The position numbers and the translations under genes were made by a program. The notes below the pieces were generated by a model. That model ran no database searches, was not told where the DNA came from, and worked only from the letters and a program-made list of their open reading frames with translations. Below are positions 1-6,372 of a stretch of DNA of 6,628 nucleotides, one piece after another. The DNA is taken from NCBI GenBank assembly GCA_903904635.1, contig CAIVDH010000314.1, forward strand, positions 1 through 6,628. Direction: 5' to 3'. Source of the DNA: an uncultured Burkholderiales bacterium. Lineage in GTDB: Bacteria > Pseudomonadota > Gammaproteobacteria > Burkholderiales > Burkholderiaceae_D. Positions within the stretch are counted from its first letter, which is position 1, and each line of letters begins with the position of its first letter.

Positions 1-449
1 ATCATTTCGCTGTCATAGATGCAAAGACGCGAGATGAATTTGAGACCATTTGCATCGCGCCGGATGCGGTCGAGATAGCGGCCTACGTTGAAGACGGTTG
101 ATTCACCGGAGAGCTTGGTGCGAAAGACGGCGTAGTTTGCTTCGGCGACGATGATGCCGTCTTGGTCTTCACGTATGAAAGGCAAGCCGACGACATGACG
201 CTGATAATAAGGATCGTGATACAGCGTTTCATGTATGCCATAGACACGGTCTTTCAGCATATTTTTGGAGAGCAGCGCAAGGGTGCAAAGCGGGAAGCCG
301 CGTTCGTAGTTTTCGCGCGGCTGAATTTTGTATTCGCAATCGTCCACAAAAAATTCTACCCACTGATCCCACTGTGCGCTGTCAACTGCGGCAGCGTAGT
401 GGCTGTAGAGATTAACCAGCTCTAAAAAAGTTTGGCTGTCGGTCATCAT
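1..449 (-). CDS. nagH: Salicylate 5-hydroxylase small (beta) subunit, 3' end cut by window edge
   Basis: Beta subunit of a Rieske-type ring hydroxylase. It carries no cofactor and supports the alpha-subunit assembly that converts salicylate to gentisate. I translated this frame by hand: it is open from 449 to the left edge, about 149 residues, and begins [18 protein letters not shown]. Family-typical stretches are [19 protein letters not shown] near residues 22-40, [16 protein letters not shown] near 45-60, [20 protein letters not shown] near 67-86 and [15 protein letters not shown] near 115-130. NagH-like proteins are about 160 residues, so only roughly ten C-terminal residues should be missing. 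The start overlaps the nagG stop as ATGA; a second in-frame ATG follows directly at 446, so the exact first codon is open. Overlap suggests translational coupling to nagG. The assignment to salicylate 5-hydroxylase rests on nagG, nagI and nagAa next to it; alone it would only be a ring-hydroxylase beta subunit. Confidence 0.88.
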   Translation of the reverse strand, partial: MMTDSQTFLELVNLYSHYAAAVDSAQWDQWVEFFVDDCEYKIQPRENYERGFPLCTLALLSKNMLKDRVYGIHETLYHDPYYQRHVVGLPFIREDQDGIIVAEANYAVFRTKLSGESTVFNVGRYLDRIRRDANGLKFISRLCIYDSEM

Positions 450-1684
450 ATCCCCATCACTTTGCGCCAGTAGTTGTACATGCCCCGGATCAGGGTTTCG
501 GTCACCATGTGGTCGGTGTTTTCACAGGTAGTGCCGCCGAGTTCGGCAACGGCGCGGTGCGATGGTTTTTGTTCAAAGCCGAATTGCGAGAGCTCGATGA
601 CTTCACCATCGTCAGCCGATACAAAACCAGCCGGACCAAACAGGTTGGCTTGTATCAGGCGGCGCTCGGTCATTTCGGGCGTGTCGTCTTCAAATCCGAA
701 GTGGGTCCAGACGAAATCGAATGAGCCATGTCCGTTGGGCTGTATATGGCGGGTTGATACGCTATTGACTTGCTGCTGGAAGATCACACTAGGGAAGATG
801 GTCAGCATCACGGCGGTGGGGCCGTTCCACCAAGGCTCGGGCACGATGTCGATTAAGCGCTTGTCGAGTATTTCCATGTTTTCTTTGAAGCTGGTCACGC
901 CCTGCGTGACTTCGTCTTTACTTCCGCCGGTGCCGCGTGTGGAAATCATCGCAGCGTGACGGAAATGCGCATCCATTTTCAGTTCGGATTTATTGTCTGC
1001 GCGCCAGAGCCCGTAGGTGACGAACCAGGTATGCAGCAGACCCGGGTGATACGGGTCTTTGATGTTTTCCTGCATGAGCTTCCAGTTGCCCGGAATGCGC
1101 TGGCGGTTGTAACCCAAAATAGTGAGCTTACGGCCGCTGAAGAGGCGGTCGAAGTAGGCCAGAATTTCAGGGCCTATGTAATCTTCAAAAGATTCCACAT
1201 CATGATCGAAGGACGCAAAAACGACGCCGCCACGGGTGGCGACTTTTAATTTCGTCAGGCCATGGTCTTCGGTTTTGAATTCTTTGGGCATGCCGCCGTT
1301 GACCTTGCCGTCTTGTTTGACACCACGGCGAAACGGTACGCCTTGCAGATCACCTTTGAGTGAATAATTCCATTGGTGATAAGGGCAGACGAGTTCTTTC
1401 TTGTTGCCATGTCGCTCGCGGCAAAATTGCATGCCGCGATGCGCGCAAACGTTTTCTATGACGTTGATGTTGCCGTCCATATCGCGTGTCATGACGACGG
1501 AGCGTTCGCCGATGACGGTGCGCTTGAAGTCACCCGGATTGGGCACTTCAGCTTCCAGGCCGACGTAGCTCCAGTGATTTTTATAGAACAGACGCTCGAG
1601 CTCTTTTTTATAGATGGCTTCGTCGGTGTAGGCCCAGAAAGGAATGCGGCTGGTGCCATTACCTTCCCATACATGCGTGTCCAT
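446..1684 (-). CDS. nagG: Salicylate 5-hydroxylase large (alpha) subunit, Rieske non-heme iron oxygenase
   Basis: Catalytic subunit of a cytoplasmic three-component monooxygenase that hydroxylates salicylate at C5 to give gentisate, using electrons from a reductase and a ferredoxin. The 412-residue length is normal for the family. The N-terminal Rieske domain shows C80-x-H82 and C100-x2-H103, the [2Fe-2S] ligands. The catalytic domain has [13 protein letters not shown] at 206-218: D210 is the expected bridging Asp between the two metal centres, H213 and H218 bind the mononuclear iron, and D358 or D359 in FVSADDGE would be the third ligand. The start is supported by a strong AAGGAG Shine-Dalgarno about 7 nt upstream. 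It follows nagK by 32 nt and overlaps nagH by 4 nt. The order nagG-nagH agrees with the naphthalene/salicylate operons of Ralstonia and Polaromonas. A related substrate such as a substituted salicylate cannot be excluded, but the gentisate dioxygenase in the same operon argues for a gentisate-type product. Confidence 0.9.
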   Translation of the reverse strand: MDTHVWEGNGTSRIPFWAYTDEAIYKKELERLFYKNHWSYVGLEAEVPNPGDFKRTVIGERSVVMTRDMDGNINVIENVCAHRGMQFCRERHGNKKELVCPYHQWNYSLKGDLQGVPFRRGVKQDGKVNGGMPKEFKTEDHGLTKLKVATRGGVVFASFDHDVESFEDYIGPEILAYFDRLFSGRKLTILGYNRQRIPGNWKLMQENIKDPYHPGLLHTWFVTYGLWRADNKSELKMDAHFRHAAMISTRGTGGSKDEVTQGVTSFKENMEILDKRLIDIVPEPWWNGPTAVMLTIFPSVIFQQQVNSVSTRHIQPNGHGSFDFVWTHFGFEDDTPEMTERRLIQANLFGPAGFVSADDGEVIELSQFGFEQKPSHRAVAELGGTTCENTDHMVTETLIRGMYNYWRKVMGI

Positions 1685-1716
1685 GGTGTTCTCCTTCGTT
1701 TTTTTCTTCGTATGGA

Positions 1717-2415
1717 TTACTTGGCCACGCGCACGATGATGTCTGTCAGTCCATCGATATGGCCGTGCATCACATCGCCGGCTACGACTGCGCCCACGCC
1801 TTCGGGTGTGCCGGTCATGATGACGTCACCGGGCTCCAGTGTTTCATAGCGTGACAGATAGGCAATCGACTCGGCGACCGACCAGATCAGTTTGGTGATG
1901 TCGGATGATTGACGATGCTGGCCGTTGACGGTCAGTGAAATCGTGGCGGATGCGGGATGCCCGATTTTGGCGGCGGTGTGTATAGGACCTATAGGTGCAG
2001 ATTGCGTGAAGGACTTGCCGAATTCCCAGGGACGTCCTTTGTCGCGCGCGTCGAGTTGCAGATCGCGGCGCGTCATATCCAAACCAACGGCATAGCCGTG
2101 TACGTGTGTTAGTGCTTGCTCAAGCGGGATGTCTTTGCCACCCTTGCCTATGGTGACAACGAGTTCGATCTCATGATGGAAGTTGGCCGTCATCGGTGGA
2201 TACGGAATCTCGATGGGAGTTTCACTGGCCTGCACCACGGCGCATGCCGGTTTCATGAAAAAGAATGGCGCTTCGCGTTCCGGATCTTTGCCCATTTCGC
2301 GCGCATGGGCGGCGTAGTTGCGACCGACGCAATAGACGCGGTTGACCGGGAAGGCTTCATCGCTGCCAGCGATGGCTAGGGTATAAATCGGTGCGACGGG
2401 AACGGCGTATTTCAT
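1717..2415 (-). CDS. nagK: Fumarylpyruvate hydrolase, fumarylacetoacetate hydrolase (FAH) family
   Basis: Last step of the gentisate pathway: hydrolysis of fumarylpyruvate to fumarate and pyruvate in the cytoplasm. The 232-residue protein is one FAH-type domain with a short N-terminal lead. VNRVYCVGRNYAAHAREM (24-41) opens the fold. HHEIELVV (80-87) supplies E82 and E84, and D113 in GLDMTRRDLQ the third acidic ligand of the divalent metal site. RPWEFGKSFTQSAPIGP (128-144) and the TGTPEGVG turn (201-208) are further signatures. AGGAA lies 5 nt before the ATG and sets the start. It is 30 nt after nagI and 32 nt before nagG. FAH-family sequences also include acylpyruvases and 2-hydroxyhepta-2,4-diene-1,7-dioate isomerases; the specific name comes from the adjacent gentisate dioxygenase. 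Direct hydrolysis of maleylpyruvate is the main alternative and cannot be judged from sequence. Confidence 0.88.
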   Translation of the reverse strand: MKYAVPVAPIYTLAIAGSDEAFPVNRVYCVGRNYAAHAREMGKDPEREAPFFFMKPACAVVQASETPIEIPYPPMTANFHHEIELVVTIGKGGKDIPLEQALTHVHGYAVGLDMTRRDLQLDARDKGRPWEFGKSFTQSAPIGPIHTAAKIGHPASATISLTVNGQHRQSSDITKLIWSVAESIAYLSRYETLEPGDVIMTGTPEGVGAVVAGDVMHGHIDGLTDIIVRVAK

Positions 2416-2445
2416 AAGGATTCCTGTAAATAAAAAATAGCGTGA

Positions 2446-3501
2446 TCAGAGACGGGCTTCGCGCCAGAGCCCGAGTGATTGCAGCATGGGGCGGTCGGAA
2501 AAACTAAATAGCGTGGTTTCGCGCTTGGCTAAAAATTTTAGTGTCTGCCACGATGGCACGACAAAAATATCATCGCGTTGCAGCGTCCATTCAACCTCGC
2601 CGACTGCAACGGTGGCTTCGCCTTCCTGGCACACATAAACAGTGCCATCTGTACTGCGATAAGGGCGGGTTTCGAAGCCGGCCGACAGGCGCTGGGTAAA
2701 GGCACCTATGGTTGGCATAGGTGAGGCGCCGGTGGCAGGATTGACATAGCGCAGCTTGTGGCCGAAATGCGGATCGGGCTGGCCGAGTGCAATCATGTTC
2801 AGCGATTCCATAGCGCGGCTATACGGGTAGACAAATACGCGCGCCGGCTCTGAGGGCGTTTGATAAAAATCGACTGGCAGCATGTTGTTGCCATAGCGTG
2901 CCAGTGCATCGCCTTCGGGGCGGTCGCTGTTTTGCGATGCGCTCTGGCCGTGTTCGGCAAAGCCTGCATCGAAGAAACGCACGGTTGGAATATCCAGACC
3001 ATCAAGCCAGACCACCGGCTGCTCACCGAGGTTGCCGTGATCATGAAACGTCCAGGAAGGCGTGATGATGAAATCACCGCGACGCATGGTCGTGCGTTCG
3101 CCATTGACTGCGGTGTACGCGCCTTCGCCATCGATCACCAGTCGTAGCGCAGATTGTGTGTGGCGATGCGCTGGTGCGACTTCGCCCGGCAGGATGAGCT
3201 GTAAGCCGGCATACAAAGATTGCGTGATGGCCGACTGTCCCTGCAGGCCGGGGTTTTCGAGTATGAGTACACGGCGCTCGGCTTGCTCAGCTGTGATCAA
3301 GCGGCCAGCTTCCATGACTTGATCGCGCAGTTCGGCATAGCGCCATAGCGCGGCCTGTGCGGGACTATTGGGTGACTTCGGTACCAGCGCGCCCAGCACT
3401 TCCCATAGCGGGGTCATATGATTTTTTGCGATGCGGTCGTAATAATGTTGTCGCGCATTGCCTAGCTGTGTGGCCTCGGGGGCGATCAATTTGTTGTGCA
3501 T
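2446..3501 (-). CDS. nagI: Gentisate 1,2-dioxygenase (double cupin)
   Basis: Fe(II) extradiol-type enzyme that opens the gentisate ring between C1 and C2 to give maleylpyruvate. I place the start at the ATG at 3501, giving 351 residues beginning MHNKLIAPEATQ, because GGAGA sits 5-6 nt upstream. The longer reading from 3546 would overlap nagAa by 32 nt and adds a non-family-like lead ([15 protein letters not shown]). The first cupin contains PAHRHTQSALRLVIDGEG (residues 110-127), where H112 and H114 are expected iron ligands, and FHDHG (152-156), where H153 is the likely third. A second cupin at about 260-345, including GTVYVCQEGEATV and DDIFVVPSW, lacks the histidine set and is probably structural, as is common in this family. 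The N-terminal YYDRIAKNHMTPLWEVLGAL stretch is characteristic of gentisate dioxygenases. The gene lies 13 nt after nagAa and 30 nt before nagK, between the reductase and oxygenase genes that make its substrate. Confidence 0.93.
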   Translation of the reverse strand: MHNKLIAPEATQLGNARQHYYDRIAKNHMTPLWEVLGALVPKSPNSPAQAALWRYAELRDQVMEAGRLITAEQAERRVLILENPGLQGQSAITQSLYAGLQLILPGEVAPAHRHTQSALRLVIDGEGAYTAVNGERTTMRRGDFIITPSWTFHDHGNLGEQPVVWLDGLDIPTVRFFDAGFAEHGQSASQNSDRPEGDALARYGNNMLPVDFYQTPSEPARVFVYPYSRAMESLNMIALGQPDPHFGHKLRYVNPATGASPMPTIGAFTQRLSAGFETRPYRSTDGTVYVCQEGEATVAVGEVEWTLQRDDIFVVPSWQTLKFLAKRETTLFSFSDRPMLQSLGLWREARL

Positions 3502-3514
3502 GATGTCTCCGTTT

Positions 3515-4540
3515 TCAGGTTGCGCTTGCATAGAAGGCGTCGGCATAGACGTGTTGTTGGTTAATGCCGCGTTGCCTTACTAAAGCAGCTGTCGCTTCGA
3601 CCATAGGTGGTGCGCCGCAGATGTAGGCACGCCAGCCATCGAAATTTGAAATGTCTTGTGCGATGGCATCGGTTACGAGGCCAGTGCGCAGGCCTGTGCT
3701 TATTTGTTGATGTATTTTTTTGTGTAATGCCGATCCGTTGTTTTCATCAGTCGTCGCAACGACGTGGATTTTCATGCTTGGTAGCGCTTGCTGCAGTGCT
3801 TGTAGCTGCGCCAGTCCGTAGATGTCACGCGGTGAGCGCACGCCGAAGTACAGGTGCAGAGGATTGTGCATACCAGCCAGAATGACGCCGCGAATGATGG
3901 ACAAGATAGGCGCGAGCCCTGTTCCGCCGGCCACGCAGAGCATGGGGCCTGCATGGCGATGGCGCAGATAGGCGGTGCCTAGCGGACCGCTGACGCGTAC
4001 TGCATCGCCGATTTTTAATGCATTGAATAAGTAGCCGCTCACGCGTCCATCTGGCACGAGGCGTACATGGAATTCGAGTTCTTCGTCAGTACAGAGCCCC
4101 GCCATGGAATACGGGCGGATATGCTCGGGCGTGAACTGCAGCATGGCGTACTGGCCGGCAGAGAACGACAGCGGCTTGGCGGGTCGCATGCGAATGATTT
4201 TGATGTCGTGCGTGGCATTGTCAATGGCGGTGATGGTGGCTTTGATGATGCGCGCGGGATGCGTGACGATTTCGTCAGGCTCAGGAATTTCAATTGCACA
4301 GCTCTCGGTCAAGACGCTGGTGCAGGCGAGTACGTATTCACCTTCGTCGGGATTGGTGATCTTTGCCTCGCGACCCGTGTCGAGCAGATTGCCGCTGATG
4401 ATTTTGCAGCGACAGGTGCCGCAACGGCCGGCCATGCAGCTATAGGAAATCGGTACGTCATTGGCGCGCAAAGTGTCGAGCAGGTTTGCGCCTGGTGAGA
4501 CTTGTAGTACGCGATTGTGTGGTTGAACGACGAGTTCCAT
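3515..4540 (-). CDS. nagAa: Ferredoxin--NAD(P)(+) reductase component of the ring hydroxylase
   Basis: Soluble flavin iron-sulfur reductase that takes electrons from NAD(P)H and passes them through a separate ferredoxin to the NagGH oxygenase. It has 341 residues in the order plant-type [2Fe-2S] domain, FAD domain, NAD domain. The cluster cysteines are C35, C40, C43 ([10 protein letters not shown]) and C73 (VLACTS). FAD binding is marked by RPYS at 142-145. The pyridine-nucleotide domain has GGTGLAP at 205-211, CGAPPMV at 308-314 and a C-terminal YADAFY. The sequence resembles, from memory, NahAa/NagAa of naphthalene degraders almost throughout, including [12 protein letters not shown] at 89-100. 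It is the first gene of the operon, facing nagR across a 111-nt control region. No good Shine-Dalgarno precedes the ATG, only an A-rich leader, so initiation may be modest. In known naphthalene operons this reductase serves both naphthalene dioxygenase and salicylate hydroxylase; here only the latter is seen. Confidence 0.92.
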   Translation of the reverse strand: MELVVQPHNRVLQVSPGANLLDTLRANDVPISYSCMAGRCGTCRCKIISGNLLDTGREAKITNPDEGEYVLACTSVLTESCAIEIPEPDEIVTHPARIIKATITAIDNATHDIKIIRMRPAKPLSFSAGQYAMLQFTPEHIRPYSMAGLCTDEELEFHVRLVPDGRVSGYLFNALKIGDAVRVSGPLGTAYLRHRHAGPMLCVAGGTGLAPILSIIRGVILAGMHNPLHLYFGVRSPRDIYGLAQLQALQQALPSMKIHVVATTDENNGSALHKKIHQQISTGLRTGLVTDAIAQDISNFDGWRAYICGAPPMVEATAALVRQRGINQQHVYADAFYASAT

Positions 4541-4569
4541 GGTTTTTTTATGTGTTCTGGTTGGAAACT

Positions 4570-4605
4570 GGAGGCGAGTATAGAAGGCAGACTAAAATTA
4601 AGATA
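4570..4605 (-). promoter_or_regulatory. Candidate promoter of the nagAa-I-K-G-H operon
   Basis: Reading the minus strand, a good -10 hexamer TATACT lies at 4582-4577. The position 17 nt upstream holds only a poor -35 (TATCTT, 4605-4600). A strong -10 with a weak -35 is usual for promoters that need a LysR-type activator. A start of transcription near 4570 would leave a leader of about 30 nt before the nagAa ATG. Inferred from motif and position only. Confidence 0.5.
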
Positions 4606-4615
4606 TAGAATTACC

Positions 4616-4642
4616 TGAATTAACTAAATTCATATTTTGAAT
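4616..4642. promoter_or_regulatory. Candidate NagR (LysR-type) operator: nested TGAAT/ATTCA inverted repeats
   Basis: Two inverted repeats share one half-site. TGAATT-N5-AATTCA spans 4616-4632 and ATTCA-N5-TGAAT spans 4628-4642; another GAATT lies at 4608-4612. The second repeat contains the LysR-family T-N11-A pattern (T4629 to A4641). If operon transcription starts near 4570, its centre (4635) falls at about -65, the usual recognition-site position for LysR activators. The ATTCA half agrees with the NahR-site consensus as I recall it (ATTCACGCT-N2-CTGAT); the other half agrees only in part. The sites also lie 10-36 nt before the nagR ATG, so the same protein could repress its own gene. Confidence 0.55.
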
Positions 4643-4651
4643 AATGCCTAT

Positions 4652-5557
4652 ATGAACCTCAAGGATATAGACCTCAATCTGCTCGTTATATTTCAGCAGC
4701 TTTTACAAGAGCGCCGGGTATCGGCTGTCGCCGTTAATCTGGGTTTGTCGCAGCCGACGGTAAGCCATGCGCTGAACCGATTGCGGCTGCAATTGGGGGA
4801 TGAACTTTTTTTGCGAACATCTAAAGGTATGGAGCCAACTGCCTATGCAATGCAACTGGCTGAGCCTATAGGCTACGCGCTGTCGGCGATTGAAGAAACG
4901 CTGAACCAGCGTACTCGTTTCGATCCGGCCAGCAGTGATCGCAAGTTCAGTGTTGGCATGAGTGATATTGGCGAGATTTACTTCTTGCCTAAGCTAATGG
5001 AGATGCTGGCAAAGGCGGCGCCCGGGATTTCGCTGAGCACGATACGCACAACCGGCGAGACGCTGGCAGACGATATGGAAGCGGGACGGGTGGATTTGGC
5101 TATCGGTTGGTTGCCGCATCTGAAATCAGGATTTTTTCAGCGCCGGCTTTTTGTTCAGGATCATGTGTGCATGTTTAGGCGCGGCCACAAACTGGATAAG
5201 AAATCACCACTAACACAGCCGCAGTTTGAGGCTGCTGAGCATGTGCTGGTGTCAGCTGCAGGAACGGGGCACGCTACGGTGGATAAATCGATAGAGAGGC
5301 TGGGTGTGAAGCGTCATGTGGTGCTGACGGTGCCGCATTTTGTGGCGGTTGGTCACATACTATCTGCCACTGATATGGTTGCAACGGTGCCCGAGCGATT
5401 TGCGCGCCATTGTGTTGATCCGTTCAATTTGCGTTATGTGAACTTGCCGCTAAAGCTGCCCGAGATAGGTGTGAATCTTTTCTGGCATTCGCGTTTTCAT
5501 AAGGAGCCGGGCAATCAATGGTTGCGGGGACAGGTGTTTGATAGTTTTAATGATTGA
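4652..5557 (+). CDS. nagR: LysR-type transcriptional regulator, NahR/NagR-like
   Basis: Probable salicylate-responsive activator of the divergent operon. From the ATG at 4652 it has 301 residues, close to NahR, and begins MNLKDIDLNLLVIFQQLL, which lines up with the NahR start. A TTG at 4637 would add five residues (MNNAY) and is less likely; no clear Shine-Dalgarno precedes either. The winged helix-turn-helix covers about residues 6-65, with the HTH near 23-42 (VSAVAVNLGLSQPTVSHALN) and LFLRTSKGMEPT following. The effector domain contains stretches I recognise from NahR: FSVGMSDIGEIYF (99-111), VDLAIGWLPHLKSGFFQRRL (147-166), AAGTGH (202-207), VPHFVAVGHIL (227-237) and a LPEIGVNLFWHSRFHK region (269-284). 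Orientation opposite to the catabolic genes and the shared intergenic palindromes fit a local regulator. The inducer is inferred; a substituted salicylate or other hydroxybenzoate is possible. Confidence 0.88.
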   Translation: MNLKDIDLNLLVIFQQLLQERRVSAVAVNLGLSQPTVSHALNRLRLQLGDELFLRTSKGMEPTAYAMQLAEPIGYALSAIEETLNQRTRFDPASSDRKFSVGMSDIGEIYFLPKLMEMLAKAAPGISLSTIRTTGETLADDMEAGRVDLAIGWLPHLKSGFFQRRLFVQDHVCMFRRGHKLDKKSPLTQPQFEAAEHVLVSAAGTGHATVDKSIERLGVKRHVVLTVPHFVAVGHILSATDMVATVPERFARHCVDPFNLRYVNLPLKLPEIGVNLFWHSRFHKEPGNQWLRGQVFDSFND

Positions 5558-5582
5558 CGGTAATCGGTGTGCGACGAATACA

Positions 5583-5622
5583 AAATAAAAAAGCCCGGTT
5601 CTGTGTAAAACAGAACCGGGCC
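5583..5622 (-). terminator. Rho-independent terminator of the lipoprotein gene
   Basis: A perfect 12-bp stem (GCCCGGTTCTGT at 5593-5604 against ACAGAACCGGGC at 5610-5621) encloses a 5-nt GTAAA loop. On the minus strand the stem is followed by TTTTTTATTTTG, a proper U-tract, so it terminates transcripts of the lipoprotein gene. On the plus strand the stem is followed by CTTACTTG without a T-run, so it is a poor intrinsic terminator for nagR, though the strong stem could still protect that mRNA's 3' end. Confidence 0.9.
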
Positions 5623-5628
5623 TTACTT

Positions 5629-5665
5629 GATAACTTATCGCGGGATTTGCATCCCGCGCATTATC
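5629..5665 (-). other. Second hairpin between the lipoprotein stop codon and its terminator
   Basis: CGCGGGAT (5639-5646) and ATCCCGCG (5651-5658) form a perfect 8-bp stem with a 4-nt loop. Outer arms GATAA (5629-5633) and TTATC (5661-5665) can extend it across an internal loop. It begins three bases after the lipoprotein stop on the minus strand and is not followed by a T-run. It is therefore more likely an mRNA-stabilising or processing structure than a terminator. Confidence 0.6.
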
Positions 5666-5667
5666 AA

Positions 5668-6357
5668 TTATTGATTTGCTGCTTTAGCCATTTCAGCATC
5701 AGCTTTTTCACGAGCGATTTCTTTGTTCATCATGTCAGCTTTCATCTCATAAACCAAAGATTTGGCTTCATTGCTTATTACAATGGTTTCGTCCATTTTG
5801 CCGCGCAGAGCTGCTGCTGCTTGGCGAGCAGCTGCAGCCATGCTGGCTGAATCATAAGAAGCAACTTCGGCTCTTTTTGATGCAACGAGTGCTGCATCGA
5901 GAACTGCTTTCTGCGCTTCCAATACTGCCAGAGCATCTTTGCTTGTTCCTACAGCTGCTTCTGAATGTGCAAGTGCATCTTTGCTGGTACCGACAGCTGC
6001 ATCTGCAGTTGTATTGGCTTCATCTGCGCGCTGAGCTGCGGTTTTGGAAGTGGTATCAGAATTGTTAGCAGTAGCAACTGCTTCTTGTGCTGTAGTTACT
6101 GCTGATTGTGCTGTGCTGGCAGCAGCTTGTGATGTAGCGTTTGCTTCTTTAGAAGTCTTTACAGCTGAATCGGCGGCTTCTGATGCACCTTGCGAAATAC
6201 GCAAAGCTTTTTCTGAAAGCGCTTTGATTTCTGCGAATTGAGCTTCTACACTTCCCTGCATAACTGACATGTCTTTGTTAGTGGCGCAGCCTGTTGCCAA
6301 AGCTGACAGTATGACTACCAGAGAAAATCCGCCAAGTCGGCCCAAAGTTTGTTTCAT
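5668..6357 (-). CDS. Alanine-rich coiled-coil lipoprotein (Lpp-like alanine zipper)
   Basis: The function is not known to me; it resembles alanine-zipper lipoproteins related to the major outer-membrane lipoprotein. From the ATG at 6357, preceded by GGGAG about 8 nt upstream, it has 229 residues. An upstream TTG at 6372 is in frame but overlaps that ribosome site. MKQTLGRLGGFSLVVILSAL forms a signal peptide ending at the lipobox LATGC, with C24 as the lipidated residue; Ala rather than Leu at -3 is somewhat atypical. D29 at mature position +6 is not a clear inner-membrane retention signal, so an outer-membrane location is likely. Residues 30-185 are a long Ala/Ser/Thr-rich helix with coiled-coil character, including a 14-residue tandem duplication (AAVGTSKDALA at 120-130 and 134-144). 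The C-terminal part (186-229) is more charged. It ends AKAANQ, without the terminal Lys of Lpp. It is monocistronic, convergent with nagR, and apparently unconnected to the pathway. Confidence 0.8.
   Translation of the reverse strand: MKQTLGRLGGFSLVVILSALATGCATNKDMSVMQGSVEAQFAEIKALSEKALRISQGASEAADSAVKTSKEANATSQAAASTAQSAVTTAQEAVATANNSDTTSKTAAQRADEANTTADAAVGTSKDALAHSEAAVGTSKDALAVLEAQKAVLDAALVASKRAEVASYDSASMAAAARQAAAALRGKMDETIVISNEAKSLVYEMKADMMNKEIAREKADAEMAKAANQ
5933..6000 (-). repeat. In-frame 42-nt direct repeat inside the lipoprotein gene
   Basis: Two 26-nt near-identical copies at 5933-5958 and 5975-6000 (differing at three positions) lie exactly 42 nt apart. The offset equals 14 codons, two heptads, and both encode AAVGTSKDA. 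A recent internal duplication that kept the coiled-coil register is the simplest reading. Confidence 0.75.
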
Positions 6358-6372
6358 TTTGCTATCTCCCAA

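Noticed and set aside
162..425. Plus-strand open frame of 87 codons near the left edge
   Set aside because: It is antisense to nagH, whose minus-strand translation is clearly family-like; the plus-strand product shows no recognisable features.
474..959. Plus-strand 161-codon frame antisense to nagG
   Set aside because: A shadow of nagG. The minus-strand protein has complete Rieske and iron-binding motifs, while this one is cysteine/serine-rich noise.
1373..1849. Plus-strand 158-codon frame across the nagG-nagK junction
   Set aside because: It lies antisense to two well-supported genes and has no ribosome site or family resemblance.
4067..4498. Plus-strand 143-codon frame opposite nagAa
   Set aside because: It runs antisense to the cysteine-cluster domain of the reductase; its length comes from biased codon use on the coding strand.
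4637..4651. TTG at 4637 as the start of nagR
   Set aside because: It adds five residues absent from NahR-like proteins and lies inside the inverted repeat; the ATG at 4652 gives the family-like N-terminus.
5583..5622. Terminator read as belonging to nagR
   Set aside because: The T-tract lies on the minus-strand side only; downstream of the stem on the plus strand there is no U-run, so it is assigned to the lipoprotein gene.
5877..6241. Plus-strand leucine- or alanine-rich frames opposite the lipoprotein gene
   Set aside because: They are products of the GCT/GCA alanine-rich repeats read in antisense; no start signal or real domain is present.
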